A DNA stretch of 64,000 nt from Rhizobium sp. 16-449-1b (GTDB lineage Bacteria; Pseudomonadota; Alphaproteobacteria; Rhizobiales; Rhizobiaceae). A program made the translations under genes and the position numbers. Location: positions 124,001 through 188,000 of the forward strand of contig NZ_JAGHMH010000002.1 in assembly GCF_017741935.1 (NCBI RefSeq), in the 5' to 3' direction. Shown in pieces: positions 17,726 through 25,837 of the stretch. The notes below the pieces were generated by a model that did no database searches, was not told where the DNA came from, and was given only the letters and a program-made list of their open reading frames with translations. Positions within the stretch are counted from its first letter, which is position 1. Each line of letters starts with the position of its first letter.

Positions 17726-18649
17726 TTAGCTGAGGCTGATCAGCGCCGTGCCCGCGATGGCAAGGGCCGCCCCGCCCCAGGCATGTGCACGCGGCATCTG
17801 CCCGCTGCGCAGCCACACCATCGGCAGGATGACGACAGGCGTCATCGAAGACAGCGTCGAAACGATCCCAACATTGCCGGTCTTCAACGCCGCCATCAGA
17901 AGCGACATCCCGAGCGCCGTACCGAAGAAGGCGGCGGTGGCCGCAAGGCCGAAATCCCGCGCCCGAAAGCTGTTCGCCTGCGCCCGCACCTGGGGCAGCG
18001 CCAAAAGCGCCCAGAAGCAGATCACCGCCAGCCCCGAACGCACCGCCATAGCCGTGAACGGCTCGACACCAGCAGCCATCGCCGGCCGCGCCGTCAGGCT
18101 CCCCAGCGCCTGCCCGAGCGCGGTGATAACCCCGAGCGTTATGCCGAGCATGGAGACCGCTGGTGTTGACGGCGCCGGCTCCGCGATCGGCTCGCCATCG
18201 GCAAGCGGGATCATCGGCGCAGGGCGACGCCTGCGAAAGCCGATGGCGATGACGATGCCGCATAAAATGAGCAAGACCCCGAACCCCTGGCGCAGATCGA
18301 TCGTCTCGCCCAACGCGACATAACCGAGCACCAGCGCGAATGGCGACGCCAGCGAAAACAAAAGCGCCGTCACGCGCGGTCCGGCCGTATAGATCGCCGC
18401 GAAATAGGTGGTGCTGGCAATCACGATCCCGAACACGCTGGAGGCTAAAAGCGACCCGAGCTGCCAAGCCTCAAGCGTCACCCACCCGCCGGCAATCGTC
18501 GCCGCCAGCGCCGTCATCACAAAGGCCGCGGTCAGCTGCCAGCGCGCCAGCTGCATCAACGGCACCCGCCCGTTGAGCTCGTTGATGAACATCGAGCTGA
18601 GCGCGATGCAGGTGGCCGAACCAATGGCGAAGGCTTCCGAGACGAACAT
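17726..18649 (-). CDS. EamA/DMT family membrane transporter
   Basis: 307 residues from the ATG at 18649, which has AAGGAA about 6 nt upstream. About ten hydrophobic segments form two EamA repeats (FVSEAFAIGSATCIALSSMFINEL at the start; GLAATAAFFGTALGMSLLMAALKTGNVGIVSTLSSMTPVVILPMVWL in the second repeat). A hydrophilic linker lies near residues 135-160. Substrate unknown; DMT proteins export metabolites or amino acids. It is convergent with the first phn unit and divergent from rsgA, and does not look like part of phosphonate metabolism. Confidence 0.87.
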   Translation of the reverse strand: MFVSEAFAIGSATCIALSSMFINELNGRVPLMQLARWQLTAAFVMTALAATIAGGWVTLEAWQLGSLLASSVFGIVIASTTYFAAIYTAGPRVTALLFSLASPFALVLGYVALGETIDLRQGFGVLLILCGIVIAIGFRRRRPAPMIPLADGEPIAEPAPSTPAVSMLGITLGVITALGQALGSLTARPAMAAGVEPFTAMAVRSGLAVICFWALLALPQVRAQANSFRARDFGLAATAAFFGTALGMSLLMAALKTGNVGIVSTLSSMTPVVILPMVWLRSGQMPRAHAWGGAALAIAGTALISLS

Positions 18650-18909
18650 GGAGATTTCCTTGAGGGGCAACGCAGCTTTCAGGAAAGTCTCGCGGGAAAT
18701 CAAGATGCTATGAAGCGCGAATAGCACCAATCTCTGCCGGTGACTTGGCGCTCCGATAGCATCCGGGATCGGCTGTCGTTTTCCGCTCGGATGTCTCTCA
18801 TGGTGCAAACCCCATATCTTCCCGCCGAAGCTTCCGCTAATGTCCGCGTCACCACACGTCCCTTCACGGAGCCAGCCTTGACCCATACGCCGCAGTCCCC
18901 GGTGAACCT

Positions 18910-19929
18910 TTGACGACCGATCACGAAGCGACATTCCTGGCCTCGCTCGGCTGGTCCGAATTCTTTTCCGATCAGTTGACGGATGACGATCATGGTCTCA
19001 TCCCGCGTCGCATCGCCGAAGTTCACCGCAGCCGCCTGAGCGTCACCTCGCTGGATGGCCTGATCCGGCTCAAGATCTCGCATCAGCTGAATACGTCCGA
19101 ATTCGCCGTCGGCGACTGGGTCATGGTCGATCCCGAGGACGACAGCCTGGTGCGCCGGCTGGAGCGCCGCACGCTGCTGCAGCGTCGCGTCGAAGGACGC
19201 CAGGGCCAGCAGCTCGGCGCCGCCAATGTCGACACGCTTCTGATCGTCACCTCCTGCAACGCCGATTTCAACGTCGCCCGCCTCGAGCGCTACATGGCGC
19301 TCGCCAATCAGGCCGAGACGACCCCCGTCATCGTGCTGACCAAGGCCGACCTCGCCACTGATGTCGCGGAATACGAAGCGCAGGCGAAAGCCCTGCAGCG
19401 CGATCTCGCGGTGGTCGTGCTCAACGCAAAGAGCGACGGCGCGGCTTCGGCGCTTGGTCCATGGAGCGGCTTCGGCCAGACGCTGGCGCTGATCGGCTCC
19501 TCCGGTGTCGGCAAGTCGACGCTGGTCAATGCGCTGGCGGGGCTGAGCGGCGAAGGCTCGCAGGCAACCGGCGGCATCCGTGAACGCGACGCCAAGGGCC
19601 GCCACACCACGACCGCCCGCTCGCTGCACGCTATGGCCGGCGGCGGCTGGGTCATCGACACGCCGGGCATGCGCACGCTCCACGTCAGCGATGTGCAGGA
19701 GGGGATCGAGCAGGTCTTCTCCGAGATCACCGAGCTTGCCGAACACTGCCGCTTCCGCGATTGCACCCACGACCACGAACCCGGCTGCGCCGTCCAGGCC
19801 GCCGTCAAATCCGGCACGCTGGCGCCCGAGCGTCTCGCCCGCTGGCGGGTGCTGCGCGAGGAAAACGACAAGAACACCCCGAAGATGACCGGGCCGAAGG
19901 GCAACAAGGTGCTGCAGAAGCGGCGGTGA
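18910..19929 (+). CDS. rsgA: Ribosome small-subunit-dependent GTPase A
   Basis: 339 residues with the circularly permuted GTPase order of RsgA/YjeQ: G4 (VLTKADL) first, then G1 (GSSGVGKSTLVNAL) and G3 (DTPGMRTL). An N-terminal OB-like domain precedes it. The C-terminal zinc motif HCRFRDCTHDHEPGC is present. RsgA acts in late 30S maturation. The start is TTG at 18910 with only a weak GGTGA upstream, so the start is uncertain by a few codons. It sits between the two phn units without functional link. Confidence 0.93.
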   Translation: MTTDHEATFLASLGWSEFFSDQLTDDDHGLIPRRIAEVHRSRLSVTSLDGLIRLKISHQLNTSEFAVGDWVMVDPEDDSLVRRLERRTLLQRRVEGRQGQQLGAANVDTLLIVTSCNADFNVARLERYMALANQAETTPVIVLTKADLATDVAEYEAQAKALQRDLAVVVLNAKSDGAASALGPWSGFGQTLALIGSSGVGKSTLVNALAGLSGEGSQATGGIRERDAKGRHTTTARSLHAMAGGGWVIDTPGMRTLHVSDVQEGIEQVFSEITELAEHCRFRDCTHDHEPGCAVQAAVKSGTLAPERLARWRVLREENDKNTPKMTGPKGNKVLQKRR

Positions 19930-19963
19930 GGGGCGAGGCGGTTTGCAGAGGGCTAGTTAGACA

Positions 19964-20575
19964 ATGATCAACGGGCTGATGATCGACGTGGACGGTGTCT
20001 TGGTTTGCGGTCGCCCGTCAGACGGGAAACCGTGGGCGTCGTCCATCGAAAGTGACCTCGGCTTCTCAGTTGAGGACTTGCAGCGGGAATTCTTTGCACC
20101 GCATTGGAATGACATTGTCATTGGTCGGTGCAACCTGATCGATCACCTGAAGCCTGCATTGGCCAGGATAGCGCCTCATGTCTCCTATGATGAATTCACG
20201 GCGTATTGGTTCGAGAATGATGCGAGACTGAATGTCGGCCTTCTGGCAGAGCTTGAAGAGCAACGCAGCGCTGGGAAGAAAGTCTATCTGGCGACGAACC
20301 AAGAGCATGCTCGCGCGGCCTACTTGATGGGCGAGCTTGGTTTGGGAAACCATTGCGATGGCATTTTCTACTCGGCGGCTATGGGATGCCGAAAACCGGC
20401 AAGAGAGTTCTTTGCGAAAGCTGGCGTCCTCGCAAAGCTGGCGCCAAGCCAGCTGCTTCTGGTCGATGATACGCTTGCAAATGTCAACGCTGCCAGCGCG
20501 TCCGGCTGGAATGCCGCTCACTGGTCTGAGGGAAGCTCGCTGTCGGACGCCTTGTCGAAATTTGAGGCTGCTTAA
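19964..20575 (+). CDS. HAD-superfamily hydrolase
   Basis: 203 residues. HAD motif I is MIDVDGVLV (catalytic Asp pair), motif II near VYLATNQEH, motif III Lys in GCRKPAREFF, and motif IV LLVDDT. It is a small-molecule phosphatase or related enzyme; substrate unknown. Base composition is visibly more AT-rich than the flanking genes, with some rarer codons (AGA, TCA, TTG), hinting at later acquisition. It starts 34 bp after rsgA and is followed by the PHO-box region of phnC. Confidence 0.82.
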   Translation: MINGLMIDVDGVLVCGRPSDGKPWASSIESDLGFSVEDLQREFFAPHWNDIVIGRCNLIDHLKPALARIAPHVSYDEFTAYWFENDARLNVGLLAELEEQRSAGKKVYLATNQEHARAAYLMGELGLGNHCDGIFYSAAMGCRKPAREFFAKAGVLAKLAPSQLLLVDDTLANVNAASASGWNAAHWSEGSSLSDALSKFEAA

Positions 20576-20619
20576 CTACAACGGGTCGCAAGCGGCCCGC
20601 TACACCGCGCCAGCCAGCT

Positions 20620-20700
20620 CTGTCACAGAATTGTGACCCCACTGTCACGTTTCAATCCACCACAGCCCCGTTTGTGACAGCACTTACACAAAACTGACAT
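20620..20700 (+). promoter_or_regulatory. PHO-box array upstream of phnC
   Basis: Seven-mers repeat with exact 11-bp phase: CTGTCAC (20620), TTGTGAC (20631), CTGTCAC (20642), then TTGTGAC (20672), CTTACAC (20683), CTGACAT (20694). The best single box is CTTACAC-AAAA-CTGACAT at 20683-20700, with the AT-rich spacer of PhoB consensus sites. The array ends 66 bp before the phnC start. PhoB activation is inferred from motif and context. Confidence 0.75.
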
Positions 20701-20766
20701 TGGAGCTTCATGGACCGGGCCTAATGCACTCCCTCATATCGCGTTTGGGCTATGAGGAAGAGCATG

Positions 20767-21612
20767 ATGTTCGAGCTGAAGAATGTCACCCGTCAATTCG
20801 GCAAGAAGATCGCCGTCGATAGTGTGACGCTTGACATCCCTCAGGGCCAGATGGTCGGCATTATCGGCCGTTCCGGCGCCGGCAAGTCCACGCTTCTGCG
20901 CATGATCAACCGCCTGCAGGAGCCGAGCTCCGGCTCGATCCATTTCAACGGCACCGAGGTGTCGGGCCTGCGCGGCAAGTCGCTGCGCAACTGGCAGCGC
21001 GATTGCGCCATGATCTTCCAGCAGTTCAATCTCGTGCCGCGCCTCGACGTGATGACCAATGTCATCCTTGGCCGTCTCAACCATCGCTCCACCGTGCTCA
21101 GCCTGCTCGGTGTCTTCACCCGCGAAGAGCGCGTGCAGGCGATCGCGGCGCTTGAGCGCCTCGGCATCGAGCAGACGGCGCTGCAGATGGCCGGCACGCT
21201 CTCGGGCGGCCAGCAGCAGCGCGTGGCGATTGCCCGTGCGCTCATGCAGGCGCCGAAGATGCTGCTTGCCGACGAGCCGATCGCCTCGCTCGACCCGCTG
21301 AACGCCAAGATCGTCATGGACGCGCTGCGCGATATCAACGAGCGCGAAGGCATCACCGTCATCACCAACCTGCACACGCTCGACACCGCGCGCAGCTATT
21401 GCGAGCGCATCGTCGGCATGGCCGGCGGCCGCGTCGTCTTCGACGGCAAGCCGTCCGAACTGACGGCCGATGCCGTCAACGAGATCTACGGCACCGACAA
21501 GAACGGCGCCGGCATCGACGAGACCATGACGTCCACCAGCCTGGATAACATCAAGGGCAAGCAGCAGGACGCCGTATCCCGCGTGATGGCCGCCTCCGCC
21601 GTCATGCGCTGA
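20767..21612 (+). CDS. phnC: Phosphonate ABC importer ATPase PhnC
   Basis: 281 residues: [19 protein letters not shown] start, Walker [10 protein letters not shown], signature [15 protein letters not shown], Walker [13 protein letters not shown] and H-loop TNLHTLD, where PhnC has Asn-Leu-His. It energises phosphonate uptake through PhnE. Two adjacent ATGs occur; 20767 is preferred because AGGAAG ends 6 nt upstream. A long C-terminal tail after the ATPase core (residues ~245-281) is typical of rhizobial PhnC. It is first of the phnCDEE-2H-MN unit. Confidence 0.95.
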   Translation: MFELKNVTRQFGKKIAVDSVTLDIPQGQMVGIIGRSGAGKSTLLRMINRLQEPSSGSIHFNGTEVSGLRGKSLRNWQRDCAMIFQQFNLVPRLDVMTNVILGRLNHRSTVLSLLGVFTREERVQAIAALERLGIEQTALQMAGTLSGGQQQRVAIARALMQAPKMLLADEPIASLDPLNAKIVMDALRDINEREGITVITNLHTLDTARSYCERIVGMAGGRVVFDGKPSELTADAVNEIYGTDKNGAGIDETMTSTSLDNIKGKQQDAVSRVMAASAVMR

Positions 21613-21616
21613 CAAG

Positions 21617-21643
21617 TTTCCGGCCGGGGGAAAAAGCCGGAAA
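21617..21643 (+). other. Intercistronic hairpin between phnC and phnD
   Basis: TTTCCGGC (21617-21624) pairs perfectly with GCCGGAAA (21636-21643). It lies in the 87-bp gap before phnD. It may stabilise or process the mRNA so that the binding protein is made in excess (inference). Confidence 0.45.
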
Positions 21644-21699
21644 AGCACAGCTCCCCAGTAACTCAAAGTCACTGACAAACGTCACCAAAGGAGACTACC

Positions 21700-22611
21700 A
21701 TGTCTGCGTTCCGCAAGATCCTGATGGCAACGATCGCCATCGCCACCGTTGCAGGCCAGGCCTACGCTCAGGACGTCAAGGTCCTGCGTATCGGCCTCGA
21801 CGGCGGTGAAAACGAAGCCGACCAGGTTCGCCGCACCGAGTGCGTCAAGCCGGGCCTCGTTGCCGCTACCGGCGTTTCGGAAGTCCAGATCTTCCCGTCG
21901 CCGAACTATAACGGCGTCATCCAGGGCCTGCTGGGCGGCACCATCGACCTCGCTGTCATGGGCGCTTCCTCCTACGCCTCGATCTACCTCAAGGATCCGA
22001 ACGCCGTTACGCCGGTTCTGACCACCAAGCAGGAAGACGGCTCGACCGGCTACTACTCGATCATGGTTGCCCGCAAGGATTCGGGCATCAAGACGCTCGC
22101 CGACGCCAAGGGCAAGAAGCTCGGCTTCGCCGATCCGGACTCGACCTCGGGCTACCTCGTCCCGAACGTCTCGCTGCCGAAGGATGTCGGCATGCCGGTC
22201 AAGCAGTATTTCTCCGAAACCGGCTTCGGCGGCGGCCATGAGAACCTCGTTCTCGGCGTTCTCGACAAGAAGTTCGACGTCGGCACCACCTTCGGCTCCG
22301 CCACCGGCGATTGGGCCCAGGGCTACACCTCTGGCAACCTGCACATCATGGTCACCAAGGGCCTGCTCGACATGGACGATATCGTTCAGGTCTGGAAGTC
22401 CCCGCTGATCCCGAACGGCCCGCTGATGGTTTCCAACAAGCTGCCGTCCGACATCCAGAAGAAGGTTACCGCCTACTTCGCCGAACTGCCGAAGACCGAC
22501 AAGGGTTGCTTCGACAGCTTCACCGGCGGTGGTTACGTCGATTGGTCGCCGGTCGACCAGTCCTTCTACCAGACGATCATCGACGCTCGTAAGTCGGTTA
22601 TCGGCGGTTGA
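21700..22611 (+). CDS. phnD: Phosphonate-binding periplasmic protein PhnD
   Basis: 303 residues with a signal peptide (residues 1-23, ending A-Y-A-Q). Family features: VLRIGLDGGENEADQ, a SPNYNGVIQGLLGG loop, MGASSYASIYLKD, GSTGYYSIMVARKDSGIKTLADAKGKKLGFADPDSTSGYLVP split over the two lobes, and ETGFGGGHENLVLGVL. It is the receptor that delivers phosphonate to PhnE. AAAGGAG precedes its ATG. Confidence 0.96.
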   Translation: MSAFRKILMATIAIATVAGQAYAQDVKVLRIGLDGGENEADQVRRTECVKPGLVAATGVSEVQIFPSPNYNGVIQGLLGGTIDLAVMGASSYASIYLKDPNAVTPVLTTKQEDGSTGYYSIMVARKDSGIKTLADAKGKKLGFADPDSTSGYLVPNVSLPKDVGMPVKQYFSETGFGGGHENLVLGVLDKKFDVGTTFGSATGDWAQGYTSGNLHIMVTKGLLDMDDIVQVWKSPLIPNGPLMVSNKLPSDIQKKVTAYFAELPKTDKGCFDSFTGGGYVDWSPVDQSFYQTIIDARKSVIGG

Positions 22612-22633
22612 TCCGAACCTCTGAATAAACTCG

Positions 22634-22658
22634 CGGCGGCATCATCATGGTGCCGCCG
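22634..22658 (+). other. Intercistronic hairpin between phnD and phnE
   Basis: CGGCGGCA (22634-22641) pairs perfectly with TGCCGCCG (22651-22658), located 23 bp after the phnD stop and with no T-run. Such stems behind binding-protein genes commonly protect the upstream message from 3' decay; that role is inferred. Confidence 0.5.
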
Positions 22659-22681
22659 TTCGTTCAACAAGGATGCTCAAC

Positions 22682-23662
22682 ATGGCGCACGTGGCCGAAA
22701 CCGACCACATGGGCGGACTGCAGCAAGGCTCCCGCACAATTCTCGATCATTACCAGCAACAGGTCCGGACACGGCGTATCTATACCGTGATCTCGATTGT
22801 TGTGTTCCTGATCGTCCTCGGCGCCTCGCTCGATTTCGCCAACAGCGCCAACTCGGGCAAGTTCTTCGAACGTCTGCCCTATCTCTTCGACTTCATGAAG
22901 CACTTCGTGCCGGACAGCCCGCTGGAGATCTTCCGCGCCATGTTCGACCTGCCGTCGCCCTATGCCGATGGCTCGATCAAGTATGATTACGTCAGCGACC
23001 GCGTCTACATCACCGACAGCTTCTACATCCCGAATTTCTTCTACCAGCTGGCGATCACCATCAACGTCGCCATCGTCTCGACCATCCTCGGCGCATCCGG
23101 CGCCTTCGTGCTCTGCTTCTTCGCCTCGACCAATCTGGTCGGCGCCGGCGCCACCCGCTGGGTCGTGCGCCGTATCATGGAAATCCTGCGCGCCTTCCCG
23201 GAGATCGTCATTGCCGGCCTGCTCGCCGCCATCCTGTCGATCGGCCCGATCTCGGCCATCATCGCGGTGTCGATCCACACTATCGGCGCGCTCGGCAAGC
23301 TGTTCTTCGAAGTGGTCGAGAATGCCGACATGAAGCCGGACGAGGGCCTGCGCGCATCCGGCGCCAGCTGGCTCGAGCGCGTCCGCTTCGCCATTCTGCC
23401 GCAGGTCATGCCGAATTTCGTCTCCTATACGCTGCTGCGTCTCGAGATCAACGTGCGCGCCTCCACCATCATCGGCGCCGTCGGCGGCGGCGGCATCGGC
23501 GAGGTCTTCAGCCTGGCGATCGGTCGCGATCACGCCGCCAAGACCTATGCCATCATCATCCTGCTTCTGATCACCGTCGTCTGCGTCGACCAGTTCTCCG
23601 CCTGGCTCCGCCGCCGCATGATCGGCAAGCAGTCCTTCGAATTCGGCCGAGGAGCAGCCTGA
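22682..23662 (+). CDS. phnE: Phosphonate ABC transporter permease PhnE (first copy)
   Basis: 326 residues from the ATG at 22682. A first transmembrane helix at residues ~35-55 is followed by a ~95-residue soluble stretch, then the BPD permease core with the EAA-like loop ENADMKPDEGLRASGASWLERVRFAILPQVMPNF and GAVGGGGIGEVF. Together with the second PhnE it forms the membrane channel. The stop overlaps the start of the second permease by one base. Confidence 0.93.
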   Translation: MAHVAETDHMGGLQQGSRTILDHYQQQVRTRRIYTVISIVVFLIVLGASLDFANSANSGKFFERLPYLFDFMKHFVPDSPLEIFRAMFDLPSPYADGSIKYDYVSDRVYITDSFYIPNFFYQLAITINVAIVSTILGASGAFVLCFFASTNLVGAGATRWVVRRIMEILRAFPEIVIAGLLAAILSIGPISAIIAVSIHTIGALGKLFFEVVENADMKPDEGLRASGASWLERVRFAILPQVMPNFVSYTLLRLEINVRASTIIGAVGGGGIGEVFSLAIGRDHAAKTYAIIILLLITVVCVDQFSAWLRRRMIGKQSFEFGRGAA

Positions 23663-25008
23663 TGTCGTCGCTCACAGTCAACGCCGCCGATCGCCAGCGT
23701 CTGCTGGACAATTATCCCGAGGTATTCCACCGCAGCTTCATGCAGCGCTGGGGCCTCGCGCTCATCGCCGGCATCGTCATCATCTACCTCGCGCTCGCAT
23801 TCAATTTCTTCAAGGTCATCCCGACCTTCGTCAACGGCAATTGGGACCGCGCCTCGATCTATGTCCAGGACTGGTATTCCTGGCGCGCCCAACCGCGTCT
23901 GCGCTTTGTCGATGGCAAGGTCGTGCCGCAGTGGACGAGCCGCGGCCAGTATCCGAAGGATGCCGTCATCGCATGGATGCTGCCAACCGCAGCCGGCGGC
24001 TACACCGTCACCTACGGCAGCGATGCCGACCGCATGGAAGTGACGCCTGAGCGCGTCGACGTCTATCTCGGCGGCAAGCTCTATCCTGTCGAGATCACCA
24101 AGGATCGCGCCATCCTGCCGCCGGGCGCGCCCACCGTCATGAAGCAGGATGACAGCAAGGTCACCGTTTCCTTCGGCTTCGAGGGCCAGGCGGAAATCCG
24201 CTCGACGCAGGTCTATGTGCAGCGCCGCTTCCTCGGCTGGGCCAATTTCTTCTTCGACACGCAGTCGCCCTTCTGGGGCAAGAGCCTGGTCGATGTCGCC
24301 GGCCTCATGCTGTCGGGTGATCGCATCGATCCCGCGCAGTCGAACGCCTCGCTGGTGCTCGACAATTTCCTCAACAATGCCAGCTGGCAGCATGGCGATA
24401 TCCTGTCGAAGCTGATGCAGACGCTGGTCATGGCCTTCGTCGGTACGCTCCTCGGCTCGCTCTTCGCCTTCCCGCTGGCCTTCATCGCCGCGCGCAACAT
24501 CACGCTCAACCGCTCGGCAAACTGGGCGACGAAGCGCCTCTTCGATTTCCTGCGCTCCATCGACATGCTGATCTGGGCGCTGTTCTTCACCCGCGCCTTC
24601 GGCCCCGGGCCGATCCCCGGCATCGCCGCCATATTCTTCACCGACACCGGTGCGCTGGGCAAGGTCTATGCCGAGGCGCTGGAGAATGTCGATGACAAGC
24701 AGCGCGAGGGCGTGAAGTCGGTGGGCGCATCCCCCGTCGTCGTCCAGCGCTTCGGCGTGGTGCCGCAGGTGCTGCCGATCTTCATCTCGCAGTCGCTCTA
24801 CTTCTGGGAATCCAACACCCGCTCGGCCACCGTCATCGGCGCCGTCGGCGCAGGTGGTATAGGTCTGAAACTCCTGGAATCCATGAAGACCAATTCCGAT
24901 TGGGACAAGGTGGCCTACATGGTGCTCCTCATCCTCATCGTCGTCTTCGTCTTCGACAATATCTCCAATGCGCTGCGTTCGCGGGTGATGGGCAAAAAGA
25001 CCCATTGA
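23662..25008 (+). CDS. phnE: Phosphonate ABC transporter permease PhnE (second copy, long insert)
   Basis: 448 residues, longer than the usual ~270 for PhnE. After helix 1 (residues ~32-52) a soluble domain of roughly 195 residues (WDRASIYVQDWYSWRAQPRLRF... to ...NFFFDTQSPFWGKS) precedes the permease core. The core carries ALENVDDKQREGVKSVGASPVVVQRFGVVPQVLP and VIGAVGAGGIG. It is paired with the first permease through the one-base overlap, giving a heterodimeric channel. The insert should be periplasmic by topology; its function is unknown. Confidence 0.92.
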   Translation: MSSLTVNAADRQRLLDNYPEVFHRSFMQRWGLALIAGIVIIYLALAFNFFKVIPTFVNGNWDRASIYVQDWYSWRAQPRLRFVDGKVVPQWTSRGQYPKDAVIAWMLPTAAGGYTVTYGSDADRMEVTPERVDVYLGGKLYPVEITKDRAILPPGAPTVMKQDDSKVTVSFGFEGQAEIRSTQVYVQRRFLGWANFFFDTQSPFWGKSLVDVAGLMLSGDRIDPAQSNASLVLDNFLNNASWQHGDILSKLMQTLVMAFVGTLLGSLFAFPLAFIAARNITLNRSANWATKRLFDFLRSIDMLIWALFFTRAFGPGPIPGIAAIFFTDTGALGKVYAEALENVDDKQREGVKSVGASPVVVQRFGVVPQVLPIFISQSLYFWESNTRSATVIGAVGAGGIGLKLLESMKTNSDWDKVAYMVLLILIVVFVFDNISNALRSRVMGKKTH

Positions 25009-25128
25009 TGGGTCTTGATCATCATCATTCTGTCACGGAAATCTTTTAGCCGGAAGCAAGCTTGCGGCGGGCGGTCAAATCACGGCAGACTGCCTCCCGC
25101 ATCCACATAGATTTCCGGGATACTGGCC

Positions 25129-25824
25129 TTGCGATACGCACTCTATTTCACGCCGCCGAAGGGTGATCCCTTGAACGTGGCGGCAGCCCATTGGCTCGGT
25201 CGCGATGCCTTCACCGGCGAAACTTATCCGGCTCCCGATTATCCTGATCTCTCTGCCGCCGAGCAGTTCGAGCTCACCGCCGATCCGCGCCGCTATGCCT
25301 TCCACGCCACCATCAAGGCGCCGTTTCATCTCGCCTCCTCGGTCACCGAGAAGGATCTCATCCAGGCCGTCGAGGATTTCGCCGCCGCGACACCGGCTTT
25401 CGAGATCCCCGAGCTCGTGCTCGGCCAGCTCGGCCGGTTCTTCGCGCTGGTGCCCGGCTCACTGCATCCGCCGCTTCAGCAATTCGCGGCCTCCGTGGTA
25501 AAGTCCTTCGAACCCTTCCGCGCGGCATTGTCCGAAGCCGATATCGCCCGGCGCAATCCGGACAGGCTCAGTGAAAGCCAGAGGGCCAATCTGTTGCGCT
25601 GGGGCTATCCTTACGTGATGGATGACTTCGGTTTCCACATGACGCTCTCAGGCCAGGTGCCGGAAGCGCGCGCCGAGGTGATGAAGACCATTCTCGCCGA
25701 GCGCTTCGCCGCCTTCACCGGCCGGCCGCTTTTGATTTCGGGCCTTGCCGTTTTCGTCGAAGAGACGCGCGGCGCGCCGTTTACCGCCCATTCCTGGTGG
25801 CCGCTTGCCGCCGCCAAACCTTGA
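25129..25824 (+). CDS. 2H-phosphoesterase-fold phosphonate-cluster protein (DUF1045)
   Basis: 231 residues. It carries the two HxT motifs of the 2H phosphoesterase/2'-5' RNA ligase fold: YAFHATIKAPFHL (residue ~65) and FGFHMTLSG (residue ~168). It belongs to the DUF1045 phosphonate-metabolism family, which recurs beside phnM. No phnP is present in this cluster, so it may open the 5-phosphoribosyl 1,2-cyclic phosphate made by PhnJ (inference). The start is TTG with GGGA 9 nt upstream. It is placed 120 bp after phnE and 13 bp before phnM. Confidence 0.88.
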   Translation: MRYALYFTPPKGDPLNVAAAHWLGRDAFTGETYPAPDYPDLSAAEQFELTADPRRYAFHATIKAPFHLASSVTEKDLIQAVEDFAAATPAFEIPELVLGQLGRFFALVPGSLHPPLQQFAASVVKSFEPFRAALSEADIARRNPDRLSESQRANLLRWGYPYVMDDFGFHMTLSGQVPEARAEVMKTILAERFAAFTGRPLLISGLAVFVEETRGAPFTAHSWWPLAAAKP

Positions 25825-25837
25825 AAGATCACAGGTC

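Noticed and set aside
25030..25047. CTGTCAC half-site upstream of the 2H phosphoesterase
   Set aside because: No second repeat at 11-bp spacing, so not a credible PHO box.
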